A DNA stretch of 64,000 bases from Paenibacillus sp. BJ-4 (GCF_020404765.1 NZ_JAIVEM010000027.1:248001-312000); one strand, 5' to 3'. Positions 29,326 to 38,642 are shown, counted from the first letter of the stretch. A program made the numbers and translations. Notes: generated by a model from the letters alone, not told the origin.

Positions 29326-30282
29326 ATGAAAGGGAAAACAAGGAAAGTAGCGATTGTCGGTGCGGGAATGGTCGGTTCGAGCTGTGCCTACTCAATGGTC
29401 AACCAGTCCATTTGTGACGAAATCATGATGATTGACCGCACATATGACCGGGCCTTGGCGCATGCGCTCGATCTATCCCATTGTATGGATTTTACGTCCA
29501 CACGTACGAAGGTGCATGCGGGAACATATGCAGATTGCACGGATATGGATGTTGTGATTATAACAGCCGGGGCCAATCCGAAGCCGGGTCAAGACCGCCT
29601 GTCTGTATTGGACGACGCAGTGATCATCACTCGGGAGATTGTAGCATCTATTATGGAGGGTGGCTTCGACGGCATTTTCGTCATTGCAGCTAATCCTGTC
29701 GACATTGTGACCTATCTGGTGCAGAGCATTTCCGGCCTGCCGCGCAACAAGGTGATCGGTACGGGGACCTCTATTGACTCATCCCGTCTCAAGACGCTGC
29801 TTTCTGAAGTGTTTTCCATAGATCCACGCAGCGTGCAAGGGTATGTCCTTGGCGAGCACGGCGATTCCCAATTCGTCGCCTGGTCACACGTCACCATTGG
29901 CGGGAAGCCGCTCTTGCACATTCTGCGCCAGCATAAAGAGCGATTCAGCCACGTGGATCTGGACGACATTGCCCGGAAAACGAAGGATGCGGGCTGGGAA
30001 ATTTACACCCGCAAAGGCGCTACTTATTTTGGCATAGCTAATGCGCTCGCCTATATTACCCGTTCCATTTTAAATGATGACGGTAAAATTATAGCAGTTT
30101 CAGCCGTATTGGACGGGGAGTACGGACATAGCGATGTCTGCACAGGCGTTCCGGCGATTATCGGCAGCAGAGGAATCCAGGAGATCATCGAGTTGGAGCT
30201 TAGCCCGGAAGAACAGACCAAGTTCGACGCCTCCTGCCGCCTTATCAGCGATAATATTCGTGCGCTGCCGGGCTTGGTGTAA
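29326..30282 (+). CDS. ldh: L-lactate dehydrogenase family protein with altered specificity loop
   Basis: A 318-residue NAD-dependent 2-hydroxyacid dehydrogenase of the LDH/MDH superfamily. Seen: [11 protein letters not shown] (NAD site), [23 protein letters not shown] with the substrate-binding Arg, and LGEHGDSQF with the catalytic His. Ordinary bacterial LDHs read AGANQKPGETR in the active-site loop, with Gln102 setting pyruvate specificity. This protein reads [11 protein letters not shown], with Pro in that place, so its true substrate may be another 2-oxoacid (inference). AGGAGG precedes the ATG. Confidence 0.85.
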   Translation: MKGKTRKVAIVGAGMVGSSCAYSMVNQSICDEIMMIDRTYDRALAHALDLSHCMDFTSTRTKVHAGTYADCTDMDVVIITAGANPKPGQDRLSVLDDAVIITREIVASIMEGGFDGIFVIAANPVDIVTYLVQSISGLPRNKVIGTGTSIDSSRLKTLLSEVFSIDPRSVQGYVLGEHGDSQFVAWSHVTIGGKPLLHILRQHKERFSHVDLDDIARKTKDAGWEIYTRKGATYFGIANALAYITRSILNDDGKIIAVSAVLDGEYGHSDVCTGVPAIIGSRGIQEIIELELSPEEQTKFDASCRLISDNIRALPGLV

Positions 30283-30293
30283 AAACGTGCATC

Positions 30294-30324
30294 ACACCGG
30301 ACTGAATGCTCTTCAATCCGGTGT
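30294..30324 (+). terminator. Hairpin after ldh
   Basis: The 8-bp stem ACACCGGA / TCCGGTGT lies shortly after the ldh stop codon, with only a weak T-rich run behind it. Confidence 0.55.
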
Positions 30325-30522
30325 AACCATTTCATAAATTCCACCCTCTCAAATAACGGTGTTTCCTTTTTAAAATTGCAGAGTGACCATAATATTAAAC
30401 CTGTGATTAATAGCCTCAATGCTCACATTCCCATCGTCTTTCTCCGTAATCTTTCGAATGTTTCTTCAGCACAAATTAGCTAGCTACCAAATTACCATAC
30501 TCCCTTCAAACGAGGTGTTAAT

Positions 30523-30792
30523 ATGATTTATTGGTTTTTTCATCAACTGAACCCTCTTGTCCCCACTCTGCTCATTTGCCCCCTAATCGCCATTATAATA
30601 GGGATTATTTGTTCATTTCTTCATTTTAGGATTCTGCTGGGTGTAGGCATCGCTATTGTACTTCCTCTCCTGTTTATCACGACAAATATAGACACCTTTA
30701 AATCCAATTTGGACGCATGGGCGATGTATGGTATTATCTATGCCCTGATTACCTATGCTTCATTTAGAATAACTTCACGAGCTAGACGTTGA
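30523..30792 (+). CDS. Small membrane protein, DUF2651-like
   Basis: An 89-residue protein with three hydrophobic segments (about 13-32, 36-52 and 66-82) and a basic C-terminus (RITSRARR). Length and layout resemble the DUF2651/YbeF group of Bacillus; the function is unknown. GAGGTG lies before the ATG. Confidence 0.6.
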   Translation: MIYWFFHQLNPLVPTLLICPLIAIIIGIICSFLHFRILLGVGIAIVLPLLFITTNIDTFKSNLDAWAMYGIIYALITYASFRITSRARR

Positions 30793-30861
30793 ATCAGCTC
30801 TATATACCCATTCTGAGACATGTCCCGGAATGAATGAAAATAATAAAACAGAAAACAGATC

Positions 30862-30894
30862 GAGGTAAGCTTCATGTACCAGCAAGCTTACCTC
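30862..30894 (-). terminator. Terminator of the ABC/two-component operon
   Basis: An 11-bp perfect stem, GAGGTAAGCTT / AAGCTTACCTC, lies just past the last permease gene. On the minus strand it is followed by a T-rich stretch. Confidence 0.75.
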
Positions 30895-30906
30895 CTATAT
30901 CTCACT

Positions 30907-31635
30907 CTATATCTCTTTATAACGAAACACCGTCAGGCCCGAAATCAAAAACACGACAAAGCTACCTAGTACAACCATCATTAGTGTATCGGCTGGTACC
31001 ATGAACGCCCCGAAGTCGTCGCTTCCGCTCGGCATCATCGCCAGTAAAGGCTGTACCCACGGATAATACGGAGCGTAGGTCTGGGAGTTGGCGATGAGAA
31101 TATTCGGTACAGTAAAGACGAAATTCAAAGCAAGCGGTGCAGCAAAGCTGGACCACAGGAAGGACACCATGAGCTGCAGCGCAGCCAGCGGTAGACAGGC
31201 AACCCAGCCTGCGAGCAGACTTTGGGCGATCACGGCCCAAGGGATCGGTCCATTCATGTCCTGCACAGCTCCAACACCCAGCAGTGCTCCCCCGAACAAT
31301 AGCTGGGTCAATCCGACCAAGGCCATAATGATCGTCAGCTTGGCCGCGTACAGGCTGGTGCGAGACAATGGCAATGACAGCAATTGCTTCCAACCGCCGC
31401 CCCCATGCTCGAATCGGCAGACCAAGGAGCCAAACACACCGGTCAGCATTGGCATGAACAGGAGCGCATGCATGGTGAGCATGGCCGACAACAGCAACAG
31501 CCAGTTTCCTCCCGGGTTCGCCAGCAGACCAACCAGCACGGCAATCGCCGGACTGACGAGTGCGAGCAGCCAGACGGGCGATTTAGCCATTTTCATACGT
31601 TCGACAGAAAGCAGCCGTACATATCCTCCGAACAT
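30907..31635 (-). CDS. ABC transporter permease (ABC-2 type, antibiotic-immunity like)
   Basis: A 242-residue protein with six membrane segments and the motif FEHGGGGWKQLLSLPLSRTSLYAAKL (about residues 75-100), which is shared with the neighbouring permease and is typical of lantibiotic-immunity permeases of the EpiG/MutG/BcrB type. Its start overlaps the previous stop by one base (TAATG), so the two subunits are made together and probably form a heterodimer. Confidence 0.83.
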   Translation of the reverse strand: MFGGYVRLLSVERMKMAKSPVWLLALVSPAIAVLVGLLANPGGNWLLLLSAMLTMHALLFMPMLTGVFGSLVCRFEHGGGGWKQLLSLPLSRTSLYAAKLTIIMALVGLTQLLFGGALLGVGAVQDMNGPIPWAVIAQSLLAGWVACLPLAALQLMVSFLWSSFAAPLALNFVFTVPNILIANSQTYAPYYPWVQPLLAMMPSGSDDFGAFMVPADTLMMVVLGSFVVFLISGLTVFRYKEI

Positions 31636-32351
31636 TACGCCACATCCTTTCGACTAAAATGGGCCGCTGTCAGCAGGCTGAGGAGTACACCTGTTCCGCA
31701 GCCGATGGACGCGAATATCCACGCTTGAGGCGCAGCCCATGCGAATTGCGGCCAAGCCAGCGGAAACCATTCGGACAGCTGTGAAGCAAACAAGCTGCCG
31801 ATGCCGAGCGTAATGCCCAGTGTTACAGGCAGCGCCTGATTTTGGAACGTGACCGTTAGCCACAACAGCAACACGAGTACAGGCAGCGTGCCGCCCAAGG
31901 GCCAAAATCCGAGTCGAAGCAATTCGCCCATCGGCGCAGACTCTTCCCCGAAACCAAGAAGTATTCCCAGCCCCCACGTTCCCACCGTCAGGAGCAGACA
32001 GGACACGCATAGCATTCCGATGGCCAGCGTTAGCTTGGCCATATAGACGCTGAATTTGGAAATAGGCAGGGCCAGCAACTGCTTCCAGGAGTTAGACGAA
32101 TGCTCCACATTCGCCAGCATGGAAGCAACCATAGTGGCTCCTAATACCAGCGCAAGGGGTACGAAAAGAGCAATGTTATCCATCAAGGCTTCCCACAGAC
32201 GGCCCTTATATCGCGGAATCAGATAGTCATAGCGGAGTCCAAAGTTCAGTCCCTGCATCGCCACCAATCCAATGGGACCGAGGAAAACCAGGAACCAGAT
32301 TCCCTTTCTGCGTGCTTTGAGCAGATCCGCCTTCAACGCCCGCAGCATCAT
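31635..32351 (-). CDS. ABC transporter permease (ABC-2 type, antibiotic-immunity like)
   Basis: A 238-residue protein with six membrane segments and EHSSNSWKQLLALPISKFSVY after the second segment, a motif matching its partner downstream. It overlaps the ATPase gene by four bases (ATGA). Together with the ATPase it should export, or expel from the membrane, a peptide or similar compound (inference from family). Confidence 0.83.
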   Translation of the reverse strand: MMLRALKADLLKARRKGIWFLVFLGPIGLVAMQGLNFGLRYDYLIPRYKGRLWEALMDNIALFVPLALVLGATMVASMLANVEHSSNSWKQLLALPISKFSVYMAKLTLAIGMLCVSCLLLTVGTWGLGILLGFGEESAPMGELLRLGFWPLGGTLPVLVLLLWLTVTFQNQALPVTLGITLGIGSLFASQLSEWFPLAWPQFAWAAPQAWIFASIGCGTGVLLSLLTAAHFSRKDVA

Positions 32352-33265
32352 AGGGAGCCCCCTCCCTTGCCCACCACTTGCATGAACATATCCTCCAGCG
32401 ATTTGCGGCGCTCCTCCACACGATACACGGCATGCGTGTTTTCGACCAATCTTCTGACCAGCAATGCAACAGCCGCATCATTCATGTTTTCAAAATCCAG
32501 TGCTGCTCCGTCCTTCACCGAATGATATCCCTGCTCACGTGCAATCAGTTGAGCCGCTTCCGGCTCCGATACTACGATACGGATGCCCCCTGCGGATTCC
32601 TGACGGAGATTGTGAATCGTATTTTGGAAGACCAGTTCGCCTTCACGGATAATGCCGACGGTATTGGCCATCTGTTCCACCTCGCTCAGCAGATGGCTGG
32701 ATACCAGTACGGTGATCCCCCGTTCCTTGGGCATCGCTTGAATCAATTCGCGCATTTCCTGAATGCCTTCCGGGTCCAAACCATTGGTTGGCTCGTCCAG
32801 AATGAGTACTTCGGGATTCCCGAGCAGCGCCGCTGCAATACCAAGTCTCTGCTTCATGCCCAGCGAGTAGCCTTTGACCGGGCGTTTGGCATGCTTGGTC
32901 AGTCGAACAACCTCCAATACGTCCGCAATATTCTCTTTGGGCACATTCAGAATACGGCGAATGGCCTCCAGATTTTCGATTGCGTTCAAATGACCGTAAT
33001 ACGAAGGATACTCTACCAACGAGCCGACTTTACGCAAAATATCGAGCTTATGCCTGCGAATATCCTGTCCGAATATGCGGATCGTTCCCCGGGTTGGGCG
33101 AATGAGTCCAAGCAGCATTCGGATCGTTGTCGTTTTTCCCGCCCCATTCGGGCCGAGAAAGCCATAAATATCTCCACGCCCTATTTTCAGGTCCAGTTGG
33201 TTAACCGCAGCACGGCCTTTGTATATTTTGCTGAGACCGTTCGTTTCAATAATATATTCGTTCAA
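32348..33265 (-). CDS. ABC transporter ATP-binding protein (BcrA-like)
   Basis: About 305 residues. Walker A GPNGAGKTT, signature YSLGMKQRLGIA, Walker B EVLILDEPTNGLDP and the switch His in VSSHLLSEVEQ are all present. The 80-residue C-terminal extension is typical of BcrA-type ATPases that work with separate ABC-2 permeases. The start is probably TTG at 33265, after GAGGTGAGG; a GTG three codons upstream overlaps that site. Confidence 0.87.
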   Translation of the reverse strand: MNEYIIETNGLSKIYKGRAAVNQLDLKIGRGDIYGFLGPNGAGKTTTIRMLLGLIRPTRGTIRIFGQDIRRHKLDILRKVGSLVEYPSYYGHLNAIENLEAIRRILNVPKENIADVLEVVRLTKHAKRPVKGYSLGMKQRLGIAAALLGNPEVLILDEPTNGLDPEGIQEMRELIQAMPKERGITVLVSSHLLSEVEQMANTVGIIREGELVFQNTIHNLRQESAGGIRIVVSEPEAAQLIAREQGYHSVKDGAALDFENMNDAAVALLVRRLVENTHAVYRVEERRKSLEDMFMQVVGKGGGSL

Positions 33266-33324
33266 GTTCCTCACCTCGACACCTATCGTAACGTGCCAAG
33301 TTTAAAGCTGAGGGGACCCTTCGT

Positions 33325-34752
33325 TTAAGTTTTGTTTAAAAAACGGATTTGTGTTCCGGCAGAGGAACTGACAATATCCCTTTCCAGATTCATTTCACGA
33401 GCCAGCAGTTCTGTAATCGCCAAGCCAATCCCGGCTCCTTTTTCACTAGACTGGCGTTCCATTCCGGGCCCTTTATCTGCAATAACTAGCGCCGATTTCC
33501 CGTGATGCTCCTGTATATGAATACCAATATAGTGGCCTGAAGCGGCGTGGCGAACTACATTTTGCAAAAGATTATCCAGTAAACGGCGAAAGCCCTGCTC
33601 ATCGACCTTCCACACTATACTATGCTCTGGCAGATCGATATCCACCTCAAAACCTTCCTTTTCCCACACCGGGTACCAGCTGGCCGCACACTCCCGCACC
33701 AGCCGCAGGATATCGCGTGGTTCATTTCTCAATGTGTATTTACCACTCGACAGCAGATTGTAGGTGAGCAGGTTGTCGATCAGACTCCCGAGGTCTTTCA
33801 GCTTATTTTCCATTAACATAATGGAATGCCTTCCCTTGACACTCAGATTCTCCGTTTCCAGTGTGTACAGATGGCTGCGTACAACCGTAAGCGGCGTCCG
33901 AATATCGTGTGACAGATCCGCCACCAGCCTTTTTCGCAGCTCTTCCTCCTGACGCTCACGCCCCCGACTATCCGCCAACTGCTCAACCATCTGATTGAAC
34001 GCTTCCTCCAGCTTGCCGATTTCATCCGGGCGTTCAGTGGTGACAAGAATAGGTAGTCCATCCTCACCTCGCTGCGACATGGCCGCCTGAAGCCGCACCA
34101 GTCTGCGCCGAATGCCTACAAAGAACAGGAGAGACACGAATATAAAACCTGTAAGCATCAATACTATAAAAAAGAGGTAGTACATAAATATGCTGCTATC
34201 TGTATGCTGCTGTTCAAAGAATGAACGGGGCACTTTTAATACCATGTAGCCTTGATTCACATCTTCTTTGCCGCCGCCAATAAAGGCCACTACTGTGAAC
34301 GGTCCCTCGTAGCTTGCTTGCTTCATAAAAGCTATAGCCTGCCCCGCACTCCATTGATTCGGGATATCCGGTTGTGTGGGTAGCTCCAGTCTTGTTTTCC
34401 CGGTGGCATCCACCCAAAATATTTGTGAATCAGGAAACATATCCCGCTGTATTTTGCGCAGATGGGCTGAGATTTGCTCGGGTGTGTTCCCCTTCAAGGC
34501 TATAGCTTCACGATGCCAGCTGCTTTCGGTACCGGTAGTTGAGGGATAGTGTGGGTTTTTAGGCGTGGAGTTCGTCTCCCAGTTAGACAACATACTATAG
34601 ATAAGCACCGTAGCAGGCAGCACAATGGGCAATAGCAACATGGCTACCACAATAATCAGCAGATAGCGAAATAACAGCGAACTTCCAAAACGTCCTCCCT
34701 GACCAAGACCCGAGCTACGCAGCCTCCTCCAACCATTACGTGGCCCGTTCAT
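33325..34752 (-). CDS. Sensor histidine kinase
   Basis: A 475-residue membrane kinase. The first membrane helix lies at about 29-53, then an extracellular sensor region of about 140 residues, a second helix at about 193-217, and a HAMP-like linker. The phosphoacceptor His is in VADLSHDIRTPLTVVRSHL, the N box in LLDNLLQNVVRHA, and ATP boxes in DKGPGMERQ and GAGIGLAI. The large sensor domain differs from the short-loop BceS-type kinases. Its start overlaps the regulator stop by one base. Confidence 0.88.
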   Translation of the reverse strand: MNGPRNGWRRLRSSGLGQGGRFGSSLLFRYLLIIVVAMLLLPIVLPATVLIYSMLSNWETNSTPKNPHYPSTTGTESSWHREAIALKGNTPEQISAHLRKIQRDMFPDSQIFWVDATGKTRLELPTQPDIPNQWSAGQAIAFMKQASYEGPFTVVAFIGGGKEDVNQGYMVLKVPRSFFEQQHTDSSIFMYYLFFIVLMLTGFIFVSLLFFVGIRRRLVRLQAAMSQRGEDGLPILVTTERPDEIGKLEEAFNQMVEQLADSRGRERQEEELRKRLVADLSHDIRTPLTVVRSHLYTLETENLSVKGRHSIMLMENKLKDLGSLIDNLLTYNLLSSGKYTLRNEPRDILRLVRECAASWYPVWEKEGFEVDIDLPEHSIVWKVDEQGFRRLLDNLLQNVVRHAASGHYIGIHIQEHHGKSALVIADKGPGMERQSSEKGAGIGLAITELLAREMNLERDIVSSSAGTQIRFLNKT

Positions 34753-35435
34753 TACGCCTTCACCCGATAGCCTACACCACGGATCGTCTCTATGATACGG
34801 GGATTCGCAGGGTCAATCTCCAGCTTCTCGCGCAGGTGCCGGATATGAACCATCAGCGTTTTGTCTCCGTCGATATACGGATCGCCCCACACAGCCTCAT
34901 ACATTTGCTCCTTGGTCATAATTTGGCCCAAATGCCGCAGCAAATAAGCAAAAATATGATATTGCTTGCCTGTTAACGTAATTTCTTCCCCGGTATCACG
35001 ATTCACAATACGGTTATCAGGAGGATATACCGTGAGGTGTGCCAGTTGTATGGATTCTTCGGGTACGGCACCTGTTCGACGCAACAAAACCTCCATCCGT
35101 GCAATAAGCTCATCGGGATGAAAGGGCTTAGTCACATAATCGTCGGCAAAATCCAGTCCTTGCAGCTTATCATCAATGGAGGTACGGGCTGACAGCATAA
35201 GAATCGGCAGCTCCGGGCGCTCCTTCTTGAGCCGCTTGCCAATTGTGAATCCATCCAGACCAGGCAGCATCACATCCAAAATAACTAGCTGACACGTACG
35301 GGCTGCCTCCACAGCCCCATCCCCACTGCGAAGCCACCTTACAGCGTAATTTCGTTCTTCCAAATATTGATGCATCCATGCACCGATATCCTGATCATCT
35401 TCAATGTATAACACATTTGTTTTCATCGTAGGCAC
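34752..35435 (-). CDS. OmpR-family response regulator
   Basis: A 227-residue regulator. The receiver domain has the acidic pair EDDQD at about 11-15, phosphorylation Asp in LVILDVMLPGLDGF, and the switch Lys in DYVTKPFHPDEL. The C-terminal winged helix has TGKQYHIFAYLLRHLGQIMTKEQMYEAVWG (residues about 150-180) and RGVGYRVKA at the end. It leads the operon with the kinase and ABC genes, which it probably controls. Confidence 0.92.
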   Translation of the reverse strand: MPTMKTNVLYIEDDQDIGAWMHQYLEERNYAVRWLRSGDGAVEAARTCQLVILDVMLPGLDGFTIGKRLKKERPELPILMLSARTSIDDKLQGLDFADDYVTKPFHPDELIARMEVLLRRTGAVPEESIQLAHLTVYPPDNRIVNRDTGEEITLTGKQYHIFAYLLRHLGQIMTKEQMYEAVWGDPYIDGDKTLMVHIRHLREKLEIDPANPRIIETIRGVGYRVKA

Positions 35436-35575
35436 CTGCTTATCGTTTTTCTTTTATGTAATGGGCATTATAGCATTTATGGTACATAACCCGCTTAAAA
35501 AGGTTAATAACTACCTTATACGACATACGCTATACGATTTCAAATTTTATTGCTCGTAAAAAAGGAGGCTATTCC

Positions 35576-37348
35576 ATGCTACTGGAAGCGATATACCATC
35601 ACCCGAAGCGCAATTGGGCTTTTGGCTATGATCATGAAACGATATTTTTGCGGCTTCGCACCAAGAAAAATGACCTGACCACCGTTCACGCTCTAACTGT
35701 AGATAAGTACGACTGGGAACGTACCCGGCAGCTTGTTCCGATGTCCAAATTTGCCACCGACGGCAGGTTTGATTACTACGAATGCACTGTAAAGCCTACC
35801 CACCGCCGGCTGAAATATGGATTCTTACTGGAAGATGGAGAGGAACGCCTGTGGATGAATGAGGACGACTTTACTACCGAGGAACCTCAAAATGCAGATA
35901 ACCTGTTCCAATACCCGTTTTTGAATCCGATTGATATTCTGAAGCCTCCTGCATGGGTGAAGGATGCCGTGTTTTATCAGATCTTTCCGGAACGCTTTGC
36001 GAACGGTGACCCCTCCATTAGCCCGAAAGGTGCAGAAGCATGGGGCGGCACACCGCGAAGAGACAATTTTTTTGGTGGCGATCTTCAGGGCATTCTGGAT
36101 CATCTGGATCACTTAAGCAAGCTGGGAATTAGCGCCCTGTATATGACTCCTGTCTTCAAGGCAACAACGAATCATAAATACGATACCGAGGATTATATGG
36201 AGGTAGACCCGCATTTCGGGGACAAGAAGATATTGAAAAAATTGGTAAATTCCTGCCACGACCGGGGAATTCGGGTACTGCTTGATGCGGTATTCAACCA
36301 TTCGGGGCGTACCTTTAGGCCATTCGTTGACGTGCTGGAAAAGGGCGAAGCCTCGCCTTACAGAGACTGGTTCCATATACATAGCTTCCCGCTGGAAGTA
36401 GTCGATGGCACACCGACCTACGATACATTCGGGCTGGAGCCGATGATGCCCAAGCTGAACACGGAGCATCCTGAGGTGAAAAAGTATCTGCTGGGCGTGG
36501 CCAAACATTGGATCGAGGAGATCGGCATCGACGGCTGGCGGCTGGATGTGGCTGACGAAGTGGATCATGCCTTCTGGCGAGAATTTCGTACGACGGTCAA
36601 GCAGGCCAATCCGGATGCGTACATTTTGGGCGAAATGTGGAATGAATCGTCTGAATGGCTTCAGGGTGACCAGTTCGACGCGACGATGAATTATCCGTTC
36701 ACCTATGCGGTGAATGATTTTTTCGTCAAAAAAGTGACCGATGCCCAAAGCTTCGCCTTTGCCATCGGACAGCAGCTGGCCCGCTATCCGCAGCAGGCAT
36801 CCGAGGTGGCCTTCAACCTGCTGGATAGCCACGACACGCCACGCCTGCTGACGCTGTGCGGAGGTGACAAGCGGCTGATGCGGCTAGCCGCTATGTTCCA
36901 GTTCACGTATATGGGCGCGCCCTGCATTTATTACGGTGATGAGATCGGCCTGGATGGAGATGCCGATCCCGGCTGCCGCAAGTGCATGGAGTGGGACACC
37001 GACAAGCAGGATCATGAGCTATTCGATTTTTATCGCGAGTTGATTGCTCTTCGCAAGGCGCATCCGGCCCTCCGCGATAAGGGTAGCCTTACTTTTCTGG
37101 AGGCACAGCCAGAAAGCTCGTCCCTCGCCTACGAACGCCGGAGCGAGGAAGAAGTGCTGCTTGTGCTACTCAATCGTTCCGATGAGGATCACGTTTTTGA
37201 ACTGGACATTCCCGAGCAGGAATGGCAGTTAGCCTTTGGCGAAAGCCAGTGGTCCACAGGAGCAGAAGGCTTGCATGCCAAGCTTCCCCCCTACGGCTAC
37301 GCCGTGCTGAAGACAACACCTGTCCGGTCAGTGAAGCTCGCGAAATAA
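35576..37348 (+). CDS. GH13 alpha-glycosidase (neopullulanase/cyclomaltodextrinase-like)
   Basis: A 590-residue glycosidase without a signal peptide. An N-terminal CBM34-like domain (about 1-120) precedes the TIM barrel. Seen: VFYQIFPERFANGDPS, LLDAVFNHSG, the nucleophile in DGWRLDVADE, the acid/base Glu in ILGEMWNE, and the third acid in LLDSHDTPR. This is the GH13_20 layout of intracellular enzymes that cut maltodextrins, cyclodextrins or pullulan. AAGGAGG precedes the ATG. Confidence 0.92.
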   Translation: MLLEAIYHHPKRNWAFGYDHETIFLRLRTKKNDLTTVHALTVDKYDWERTRQLVPMSKFATDGRFDYYECTVKPTHRRLKYGFLLEDGEERLWMNEDDFTTEEPQNADNLFQYPFLNPIDILKPPAWVKDAVFYQIFPERFANGDPSISPKGAEAWGGTPRRDNFFGGDLQGILDHLDHLSKLGISALYMTPVFKATTNHKYDTEDYMEVDPHFGDKKILKKLVNSCHDRGIRVLLDAVFNHSGRTFRPFVDVLEKGEASPYRDWFHIHSFPLEVVDGTPTYDTFGLEPMMPKLNTEHPEVKKYLLGVAKHWIEEIGIDGWRLDVADEVDHAFWREFRTTVKQANPDAYILGEMWNESSEWLQGDQFDATMNYPFTYAVNDFFVKKVTDAQSFAFAIGQQLARYPQQASEVAFNLLDSHDTPRLLTLCGGDKRLMRLAAMFQFTYMGAPCIYYGDEIGLDGDADPGCRKCMEWDTDKQDHELFDFYRELIALRKAHPALRDKGSLTFLEAQPESSSLAYERRSEEEVLLVLLNRSDEDHVFELDIPEQEWQLAFGESQWSTGAEGLHAKLPPYGYAVLKTTPVRSVKLAK

Positions 37349-37433
37349 AAGGATAACAAAGCCAAAAGAAAGGCATAATGCCTATGTAGGTTCATGGTGA
37401 GGTATCACACAAACACCGACAAATATAAGTTAA

Positions 37434-37481
37434 ACCACCGGGAAACAGGTTAGAAAACCTGTCTATCCCGGTGGTCTTTTT
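37434..37481 (+). terminator. Terminator after the GH13 gene
   Basis: ACCACCGGG / CCCGGTGGT with an inner AACAGGTT/AACCTGT stem, followed by CTTTTT. Confidence 0.88.
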
Positions 37482-37513
37482 GCGTCGACGATGAGGCTTT
37501 TACATAAGAAAGA

Positions 37514-37666
37514 TTACTTGTTTTTAATATCTGTTCTGACTACCCCAACATCCGAAGCATTGATAGAAATCGGGTTGCCGCCTTGTCCTGTCTGAGCTGA
37601 AGAAGATTGTCTAACGTCCACCGAAATTCTTTTATTTTTAAAACCGCTTCGTCTCGTTCTTCCCAA
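37514..37666 (-). CDS. Small unknown protein (50 aa)
   Basis: A 50-codon gene beginning with TTG at 37666, eight bases after GAAGGAGG. The product has a basic N-terminus (MGRTRRSGFKNKR) and a Ser/Gln/Gly-rich remainder that ends in ASDVGVVRTDIKNK. It is divergent from the 114-aa gene. There is no recognised family; the strong ribosome binding site is the main support. Confidence 0.55.
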   Translation of the reverse strand: MGRTRRSGFKNKRISVDVRQSSSAQTGQGGNPISINASDVGVVRTDIKNK

Positions 37667-37860
37667 TCCAATGACCTCCTTCAGTAAACGTAAATTTATA
37701 TATGAATATGCTAGGGTAGGAGAACTTGCATCAGCAAATAGCAGATTATAGAGAAAAGAGGCTGATTCAAATTTAGTTAAATAGATACGTTAGTTCGTCC
37801 AATCTAGGATACTCTCAACTTCATATGCTAAACAATCAAGAGAAAAGGAGGGGACAATAT

Positions 37861-38205
37861 ATGAAAACAAAATGTTCATCACTGAAAAAGAAAGCAGCCA
37901 TAGCTAAGGGCAGAAAAGTCATCCTTGGCCCAACAAGAGCCCGTGCAACCCAAAACCTTGGCAATGGATTTTTACGTAGTGTATTTAGTCCGTTTACCGT
38001 GGGTCCCAATAGCTTTCTCACTATTACTTTTAATGCTGGATCTGGGAGGGTTGTCATCAATGCAGGTTGGACCATTAGCGGTTTTGCTTCGGCATGGCCT
38101 ACCGACAGCTTCCCGGCTACGGATACTCAATGGATATTGATTATCGAAAATCCAACGAATGTTACCAGAACGGTCACTCCGTACCTGATTACCAAAACAC
38201 GGTAA
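37861..38205 (+). CDS. Unknown 114-aa protein with basic N-terminus and beta-rich body
   Basis: The first 27 residues are Lys/Arg-rich without a hydrophobic core, so not a signal peptide. The rest is rich in Thr, Asn, Phe, Val and Gly with alternating hydrophobic residues, suggesting a beta sandwich. GGAGG lies before the ATG at 37861. A terminator follows. The family is not recognised; a surface or spore structural protein is one possibility. Confidence 0.6.
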   Translation: MKTKCSSLKKKAAIAKGRKVILGPTRARATQNLGNGFLRSVFSPFTVGPNSFLTITFNAGSGRVVINAGWTISGFASAWPTDSFPATDTQWILIIENPTNVTRTVTPYLITKTR

Positions 38206-38240
38206 TTCTCACAAAAAAATGAGTGTTTCCATCCATGCAA

Positions 38241-38280
38241 AAAAACCGCTTCTAGGAGACCCCTTTGAAGCGGCTTTTTC
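38241..38280 (+). terminator. Terminator after the 114-aa gene
   Basis: AAAAACCGCTTC and GAAGCGGCTTTTT form a stem with a T run. Confidence 0.82.
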
Positions 38281-38306
38281 TGCTCTACCTGAGCTAGTAC
38301 AGTAGT

Positions 38307-38531
38307 CTACGCAGGTAGCGTTTGTGTTTTCAACTGTATATATAGCTGGTGCGTCACCTGTTGAGGCTCAACGCCCAGCTCATCTTCCAGTAAACTGGCG
38401 AACGCCTTCATAATGCTTCTGGGCAGCTTTTCCCTTTTCGGATACGCCCATGGGTAATCGTGCTCCTTCGTCCCATTTATTGGTATATATCCTGTTTTAT
38501 CAAAGTCTTTTGTCGTGTTTAGTTCTATCGA
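38307..38531 (-). pseudogene. Decayed fragment resembling the C-terminus of a BTAD-type regulator
   Basis: A 74-codon open frame between stop codons, without a proper start or ribosome binding site, ends with SLLEDELGVEPQQVTHQLYIQL, which closely matches the last helices of bacterial transcriptional activator domains (LxxELGVEPxxxxxxLYxxL). The preceding EHDYPWAYPKREKL may be an earlier part of the same domain, joined by a deletion. The DNA-binding part is missing, so this is a remnant. Confidence 0.5.
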
Positions 38532-38642
38532 TTATGCAACCAAGGAAATATGCTAAGAGGATTATACGAAGGCTCACTGAACCAATTCTGAACAATTAGA
38601 CCTATACGCAATGAAATTTGCCAAGTTAAACGTTGTCATCCG

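Noticed and set aside
32378-33328. A 316-codon plus-strand frame opposite the ABC ATPase
   Set aside because: It is antisense to a clear ATPase with all motifs, has no start signal and no recognisable domain.
36113-36832. A 239-codon minus-strand frame opposite the GH13 gene
   Set aside because: It is antisense to the conserved catalytic domain, has no ribosome binding site and no family features.
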